A stretch of DNA of 17,357 bases. Source: Chloroflexota bacterium. Lineage in GTDB: Bacteria > Chloroflexota > Anaerolineae > CG2-30-64-16. Of this stretch, positions 13,667 to 17,357 are shown one piece after another. The stretch lies in NCBI GenBank assembly GCA_029555885.1, contig JAKPQT010000652.1:1-17357 (forward strand), in the 5' to 3' direction. Made by a program: the position numbers and the translations under genes. Position 1 is the first letter of the stretch. Each line of letters starts with the position of its first letter. Under the pieces are notes generated by a model, which searched no databases, was not told where the DNA came from, and was given only the letters and a program-made list of their open reading frames with translations.

Positions 13667-13695
13667 TTGCGGGAATGGGGCAATGTGCGGATAAT
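13667..13695 (+). promoter_or_regulatory. Candidate promoter of the zincin-like gene
   Basis: TTGCGG (13667-13672), a 17-nt spacer and GATAAT (13690-13695) could drive transcription from about 13702. This would place the first palindromic repeat in the leader. The -35 match is weak. Confidence 0.4.
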
Positions 13696-13711
13696 GGGCT
13701 TCGGTCATGAT

Positions 13712-13764
13712 CCGTAGCGTAGGGCCTTGTGCCCGTCCTGGCGCCCACAAGGGATTATGCTACG
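13712..13764. repeat. Palindromic repeat, copy 1
   Basis: CGTAGC (13713-13718) pairs with GCTACG (13759-13764) and CCTTGTG (13725-13731) with CACAAGG (13746-13752). The central GGGCCTTGTGCCCGTCC segment is shared with copy 2 at 14621-14672, in the same orientation. Confidence 0.8.
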
Positions 13765-13792
13765 TTGTTCAAAATCAGCGATGGAGTGGGGC

Positions 13793-14596
13793 GTGCGTGA
13801 TTTGATGGCGCGGGCGGGGTCCGCAGGTGTGCGGTGGCTGGGCGAGCGGGCAGCGGATGCACAGCAATGGCTTCGGAACCTGATCCGCTTCCTGCCGGCG
13901 CGCGCGGCGCGGCTCGCCGTGACGCTGCAGGCGGGGCTGTTCGGGGTACTCTTATTTGCCCCGGGCGGCCTGCGTGCGTGGCAGCGCGGGGGGCGCACTG
14001 AGATGCAGCCGTGGCTGCACTCCCGCCAGCAGCAGGGCAGCATCCGCCTCGTGCAACTGCTCTTGCAGGTGCTGGACCTTTTCGGTGTGCCGGAGGTGTT
14101 CGCGCTGGTCTGGCGCGGCCTGACGCGCACGTCGCGGCTGACCGCCGCCGAGATCGCGGCCGCGACGGCAGTGCTGGGCCCCCATGCGCTGCGCTACGAG
14201 GATGTGCGCATTGCGGAAGGCGGCATCCTGCGCCTCGTCTTTCGGCTGAACGGCAATCGCGCGTTCGCAGTTTTTCACACCATCAACCTGCCCGCGACGG
14301 GCCACCACACGCGCGACCATCTCGACATTGTCCTGCACGAGCTGGTGCACGTCTACCAGTACGAGCGGGCAGGCAGCCGCTACTTTGCAGAGGCCCTGCT
14401 GGCGCAGCGTAGGGAAGGCTACAGCTATGGCGGGGCGGAGGGCCTGCACCTGGCGCACCTCCACGGCCGCCGCCTGCGCGACTTCAATCGCGAGCAGCAG
14501 GCGCAGATCGTGCAAGACTATTTCGTGCACCACGACGAGGTAGACCGTACGGCGTATGAGCCGTTCATCGCGGAGTTGCGCCGGGGGAAGATTTAG
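13793..14596 (+). CDS. Zincin-like HExxH protein of unknown function
   Basis: From the GTG at 13793 (GGAG 6 nt upstream) the product has 267 residues. A hydrophobic stretch at about 40-60 may be a membrane segment. The C-terminal half holds LTAAEIAAATAVLG, then VRI...FAVFHTINLPA, then the metal-binding HELVHVYQY (182-190), followed by GYSYGG and an Asn/Gln-rich helix. The arrangement recalls DUF4157-like inactive or unassigned metallopeptidase folds, in which HELxHVxQ is typical. That is a resemblance, not a proof. In-frame ATGs at 13727, 13757, 13781 and 13805 exist; the first two overlap palindromic repeat copy 1 and look artificial. The gene is bracketed by the two palindromic repeats and converges on the MFS gene. 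Confidence 0.75.
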   Translation: MRDLMARAGSAGVRWLGERAADAQQWLRNLIRFLPARAARLAVTLQAGLFGVLLFAPGGLRAWQRGGRTEMQPWLHSRQQQGSIRLVQLLLQVLDLFGVPEVFALVWRGLTRTSRLTAAEIAAATAVLGPHALRYEDVRIAEGGILRLVFRLNGNRAFAVFHTINLPATGHHTRDHLDIVLHELVHVYQYERAGSRYFAEALLAQRREGYSYGGAEGLHLAHLHGRRLRDFNREQQAQIVQDYFVHHDEVDRTAYEPFIAELRRGKI

Positions 14597-14620
14597 GCCT
14601 CACCCCCCGGCCTTACGATG

Positions 14621-14672
14621 CGTAGTCTAGGGCCTTGTGCCCGTCCGGTCGCCCACGAGGGGCTAGACTACG
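14621..14672. repeat. Palindromic repeat, copy 2, between convergent genes
   Basis: Perfect 10-bp arms CGTAGTCTAG (14621-14630) and CTAGACTACG (14663-14672) enclose CCTTGTG/CACGAGG with one G-U pair. The arms differ from copy 1 but still pair. Lying between the zincin-like and MFS genes, it may also terminate transcription from both sides, although it lacks a T-run. Confidence 0.82.
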
Positions 14673-14692
14673 GTTCTGGCAATCAGTCGGCG

Positions 14693-16045
14693 TCAGGGGG
14701 GTGAGGTCCGCGGCTCGCGCACCCACCAGCGGAATAGCACGAATCCGGCCAGGTAGGCCAGCGCGCTGACCGCGAAGAGCAGCCGGTAATCCACCTCGGC
14801 CAGCGCGGCACCGAGCAGCGGCGCAGCAACGCCCACGATGCCCACAGCCGTGTTCGAGATGCCTGTATAGGTCGGGCGGCGCGCCGGCTCGCACATCTCC
14901 AGCACGATGAGGATGCCGGAGACGAACAGCGCACCGCTGATGATGCCGTTCAGCGCGAACACCGCAAAGTACCAGGTCGGATTCGGCGCCAACCACGCCA
15001 ACATGAACGCGATCAGCCCCATCACCGCCGCAATCTCCAGGTTCAGCTTGTGGCCGCGGCGGTCGGCCAGGAAGCCGAGCGCGAGATTGCCAAACGTCTG
15101 TCCGATGAGCCAGGCAAAGGTGTACAGGCCCGCCGTGGCATCGGGAATCTGCCAGCGACTGACGGCCGACACCGTCACGAACCCGACTGACATACCCCCC
15201 AGCGCCAGCAGCGCCCGCGCCATCAGGAAGTGGCGCAGATTCACATCGCCCCGCACGACCTCCGGCAGGCTCGCGAGATACTCGCGATTGCTCCGCCGCA
15301 CGGCCGTCACCCGCTGCACCGGTTCGCGCGTCAGCGCGAGGAACCCCCAACTGAGCATCACGAACACCGCGGCAATCGAGAAGGTGTAGACGAAGTTCGT
15401 GGGAAAGGCGAACCGCTCTAGCAACCACGTACTGACAAGCGCCCCCAGCGTGCCCATGCCCGCGCCGAGGAACTGCGTCAGCCCGAGCAGCCGCCCCCGG
15501 CGGTTGACCGGAAAGGTGCGCGCGATCAGGTCCTGCCACGAGACGGCCAGCACGCCTGCGCCGAGCGAATGCCAGCCGTAAATGCCGAGCAGCAGCAGCG
15601 CGCCGGCCAGCGGAGACTGCCCGGCGACCCAAGCGGTCGGCACCAGCAGGGCAACCGGCAGACGCTCGGTGAGGAAGCCGAGGTTGACGACCACCGCCTT
15701 CTTGCGGGGGATTTGCTCGCTGATGTTCGCCGTAAGCAACTGGGGGATATACCAGCCGGCCTGCGTGATGACCGCCAGCACGCCGAACGCCAGCGGGTTG
15801 GTGGTCAGCTTGCTCAGGAAGAGCGATAGGATGGTGGAGGACGAGATGAACGCGGAACCGAACCAGAAGAACGCGCCGTCGAGCAGATTGACGGTGAAAT
15901 TCCACGGGTAGTTGCGTTCGACCTCAGCGGCCAGCTCATCGGGCGTGCGCTCGGGGATGGGCCGGTCGATTTCCAGGAGCCAGGCGAGCGCGGCCTTGAG
16001 GAGGCCGCGGCGCCGGCGCGCATCGGGGATGGGCGTGTCAGTCAT
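14693..16045 (-). CDS. MFS transporter
   Basis: The 450-residue protein has about twelve hydrophobic helices in two halves, after a cytoplasmic N-terminus of about 50 residues rich in charged and Pro residues. Loop motifs between helices, such as ANISEQIPRKKAV near the second helix and GFLADRRGHKLNL in the second half, match the MFS motif A pattern. A central charged loop (REPVQRVTAVRRSNREY) separates the halves. Substrate is not predictable. A -10-like TAAAAT lies 7 nt before the ATG, so the mRNA may be leaderless; no ribosome binding site was found. It converges on the zincin-like gene and diverges from the ABC-2 permease genes. Confidence 0.9.
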   Translation of the reverse strand: MTDTPIPDARRRRGLLKAALAWLLEIDRPIPERTPDELAAEVERNYPWNFTVNLLDGAFFWFGSAFISSSTILSLFLSKLTTNPLAFGVLAVITQAGWYIPQLLTANISEQIPRKKAVVVNLGFLTERLPVALLVPTAWVAGQSPLAGALLLLGIYGWHSLGAGVLAVSWQDLIARTFPVNRRGRLLGLTQFLGAGMGTLGALVSTWLLERFAFPTNFVYTFSIAAVFVMLSWGFLALTREPVQRVTAVRRSNREYLASLPEVVRGDVNLRHFLMARALLALGGMSVGFVTVSAVSRWQIPDATAGLYTFAWLIGQTFGNLALGFLADRRGHKLNLEIAAVMGLIAFMLAWLAPNPTWYFAVFALNGIISGALFVSGILIVLEMCEPARRPTYTGISNTAVGIVGVAAPLLGAALAEVDYRLLFAVSALAYLAGFVLFRWWVREPRTSPP

Positions 16046-16052
16046 GCCCGCG

Positions 16053-16082
16053 ATTTTATCACTGCTGCCGGAAAGGGAGTAA
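16053..16082 (-). promoter_or_regulatory. Weak promoter of the MFS gene, probably leaderless
   Basis: On the minus strand TAAAAT (16053-16058) lies 7 nt upstream of the ATG. A poor -35 (TTTACT, 19-nt spacer, around 16078-16083) is the only candidate. The tight spacing resembles the ABC exporter promoter at 479-507. Confidence 0.4.
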
Positions 16083-16102
16083 AATGGGGGTTCGTGTCAT
16101 TA

Positions 16103-16136
16103 CAGAAACCCAGTTTTCCTCGAAACCCGGTTTCTG
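16103..16136. repeat. Inverted repeat CAGAAACC / GGTTTCTG before the ABC-2 genes
   Basis: Perfect 8-bp arms (16103-16110 and 16129-16136) flank an 18-nt loop holding a second GAAACCC copy. The 3' arm runs into GGAG, the Shine-Dalgarno of the permease gene, so the hairpin could affect its translation. It belongs to a different repeat type from the heptad and octad families. Confidence 0.6.
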
Positions 16137-16145
16137 GAGCTTGCC

Positions 16146-16934
16146 ATGGTCTACCTGCGCGTTGGAATCAAATCATTTCAGAAGCACCTGGCGTATCGGG
16201 CGGCCAACCTGGCGGGCATCGCCACGAACACCTTCTTCGGCGCGGTCTACGTCCTCATCTACCGCGCTCTGTTCGAGGGCGGGCGAACCGTCAATGGCTA
16301 CACCGTCAACGACGCTGTGACCTACGCCATCATCGCGCAGTCGCTCCTGATGGTGATGTCAGCCTTCGGCAATCGGGAGCTATCCGAGTCGATCATTCGG
16401 GGCCAGATTGTCACGGACCTCTCTCGGCCCATCAACTTCTACTTCTACTGGGCTGCGCTTGACCTGGGTCGCGCAGTCTACTACCTGGTCTTTCGTGGCA
16501 TCCCAACCTATATCATCGGCATCCTGCTCTTTCGAGGCTATGTACCGCTGGACCCCCGCGCGTGGGCGCTCTTTGGGGTGAGCGTGATAACGGGCATGTG
16601 TGTCAGCTTCACTTATCGTTTCATCATCAGCAGCCTGGCCTTCTGGACGATGGATGTGCGCGGGGTGATGTATCTCTCGAACACCTTCATCCTGTTCTTT
16701 GCGGGGTTCATCGTGCCCATCGCCTTCTTCCCCGTGCCGCTGCGCGCGCTGGCCGAGCTGCTGCCGTTCCAGGGCCTCTCACAGGTGCCCATCGACGTCT
16801 ACCTGGGCAAGGTGGCCGGGCCGGGGCTGGCCCGTGTCCTTGGGCTGCAACTCGTGTGGATCGTCGTGTTCGGGTTGGCCGGTCACTGGCTGCTGGGCCG
16901 CATGGTGCGCCGGCTGGCCGTCAACGGAGGGTGA
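16146..16934 (+). CDS. ABC-2 family permease, first subunit
   Basis: The 262-residue membrane protein has about six hydrophobic segments and the features of the DUF990 / COG4587-type ABC-2 permeases: an amphipathic N-terminal helix (KSFQKHLAYRAANLAGI), the conserved ELSESIIRGQIVTDLSRPINFYFYW region after helix two, and the GFIVPIAFFPVPLRALAELLPFQ loop near the last helices. Such subunits form a heterodimer with a COG3694-type partner, encoded here by the next gene, and with an ATPase that is not in this window. The substrate is unknown. The ATG has GGAG 6 nt upstream. It precedes the partner by 2 bp. Confidence 0.92.
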   Translation: MVYLRVGIKSFQKHLAYRAANLAGIATNTFFGAVYVLIYRALFEGGRTVNGYTVNDAVTYAIIAQSLLMVMSAFGNRELSESIIRGQIVTDLSRPINFYFYWAALDLGRAVYYLVFRGIPTYIIGILLFRGYVPLDPRAWALFGVSVITGMCVSFTYRFIISSLAFWTMDVRGVMYLSNTFILFFAGFIVPIAFFPVPLRALAELLPFQGLSQVPIDVYLGKVAGPGLARVLGLQLVWIVVFGLAGHWLLGRMVRRLAVNGG

Positions 16935-16936
16935 GC

Positions 16937-17357
16937 GTGGCTCAGAACACCGGCTACTACCTGCGCCTCTACTTCCGCCTGCTGGGCGCACAGCTCCGCG
17001 CGGAGATGCAGTATCGCGCCTCCTTCCTCGCGGAACTGCTCGGCAATCTGCTCATCACCGGGCTGGATTTCGCGATGGTCGCCATCCTGCTGATTCGCTT
17101 TCGGGCCATCGGCGGCTGGACGCTGGCGGAGGTCATGTTCCTGTTCGGTGCGGCGTCCGTCTCGCTCAGCCTGGCGGAGCTGTTCGTCGGCGCGTTCGAC
17201 AACTTCGAGCAGTGGGTCGTGCGGGGGGAGTTCGACCGTGTACTGCTGCGGCCGCTGCCGGTCGTGTACCAGATGATGACTGGCGCGCTGGCCGTGCGGC
17301 GGTTCGGCCGGATGGCACAGGGCGCGCTTGCGCTCGGCGCCGGGCTGTATCTGCTGC
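16937..17357 (+). CDS. ABC-2 family permease, second subunit (partial)
   Basis: The GTG at 16937 follows the upstream stop by 2 bp, with GGAGG 6 nt ahead. About 140 residues are visible before the window edge. The sequence starts MAQNTGYYLRLYFRLLGAQL and has the RAEMQYRASFLAELLGN amphipathic start, hydrophobic segments and the FDNFEQWVVRGEFDRVLLRPLP loop typical of COG3694-type permeases (DUF990 relatives). It is the partner of the preceding subunit. The C-terminal helices and any downstream ATPase lie outside the window. Confidence 0.9.
   Translation, partial: MAQNTGYYLRLYFRLLGAQLRAEMQYRASFLAELLGNLLITGLDFAMVAILLIRFRAIGGWTLAEVMFLFGAASVSLSLAELFVGAFDNFEQWVVRGEFDRVLLRPLPVVYQMMTGALAVRRFGRMAQGALALGAGLYLL

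Noticed and set aside
13712..14672. The two palindromic repeats as terminal inverted repeats of a transposon
   Set aside because: Both copies are in the same orientation, are themselves hairpins, and no transposase lies between them.

Overview
This window looks like a piece of a GC-rich bacterial chromosome, most likely a member of the Chloroflexota. That assignment is an inference from the gene set (type 2 IleRS, YkuD/SH3 protein, DksA/TraR-lspA-rluD cluster), the strong sigma70-type promoters, and abundant 7- and 8-bp periodic intergenic repeats. No rRNA, tRNA, CRISPR array, insertion sequence or phage gene was seen.

Layout, left to right. 1-472 (minus): N-terminal part of an ABC exporter with a promoter so close that its mRNA should be leaderless. 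523-578: octamer repeats. 677-2493 (plus): a two-gene restriction-modification system, a NotI-family endonuclease overlapping a D12-class adenine methyltransferase, visibly less GC-rich than its surroundings. 2518-3674 (plus): ribosomal operon rplU-rpmA-rpmE with a consensus promoter, a hairpin in its leader and an intrinsic terminator. 3698-4309 (plus): thymidine kinase. 4353-6332 (minus): traR/dksA-like, lspA, rluD. 6566-11111 (minus): an isoleucine T-box riboswitch with its own promoter, followed by an AlaX-like trans-editing protein and ileS. 11136-13283 (minus): a large YkuD L,D-transpeptidase with four SH3-like modules. 13284-13792: a gene-poor stretch of about 510 bp holding an octamer array, a 25-bp-stem hairpin and the first of two covarying palindromic repeats. 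13793-14596 (plus): a zincin-like HExxH protein. 14693-16045 (minus): MFS transporter. 16146-end (plus): two ABC-2 permeases, the second cut by the window edge.

How the genes relate. The ribosomal genes, ileS/alaX, traR, lspA, rluD and tdk are housekeeping functions: translation, tRNA charging, lipoprotein maturation, rRNA modification and nucleotide salvage. The T-box specifier reads ATC, so uncharged tRNA-Ile should control the alaX-ileS unit. The restriction-modification pair is the accessory island.

The most interesting points are: (1) a NotI-type nuclease paired with an adenine methyltransferase, which is incompatible with the adenine-free NotI site; (2) IleRS carrying GIHH in place of the HIGH signature, a change linked to very high mupirocin resistance; (3) an Ile T-box whose Stem I seems to carry two extra hairpins and whose leader is invaded by a repeat; (4) heptad and octad repeats arranged as direct-then-inverted pairs that form the stop codons of three genes; (5) structured, unexplained elements at 13540-13609 and at 13712-13764 / 14621-14672.
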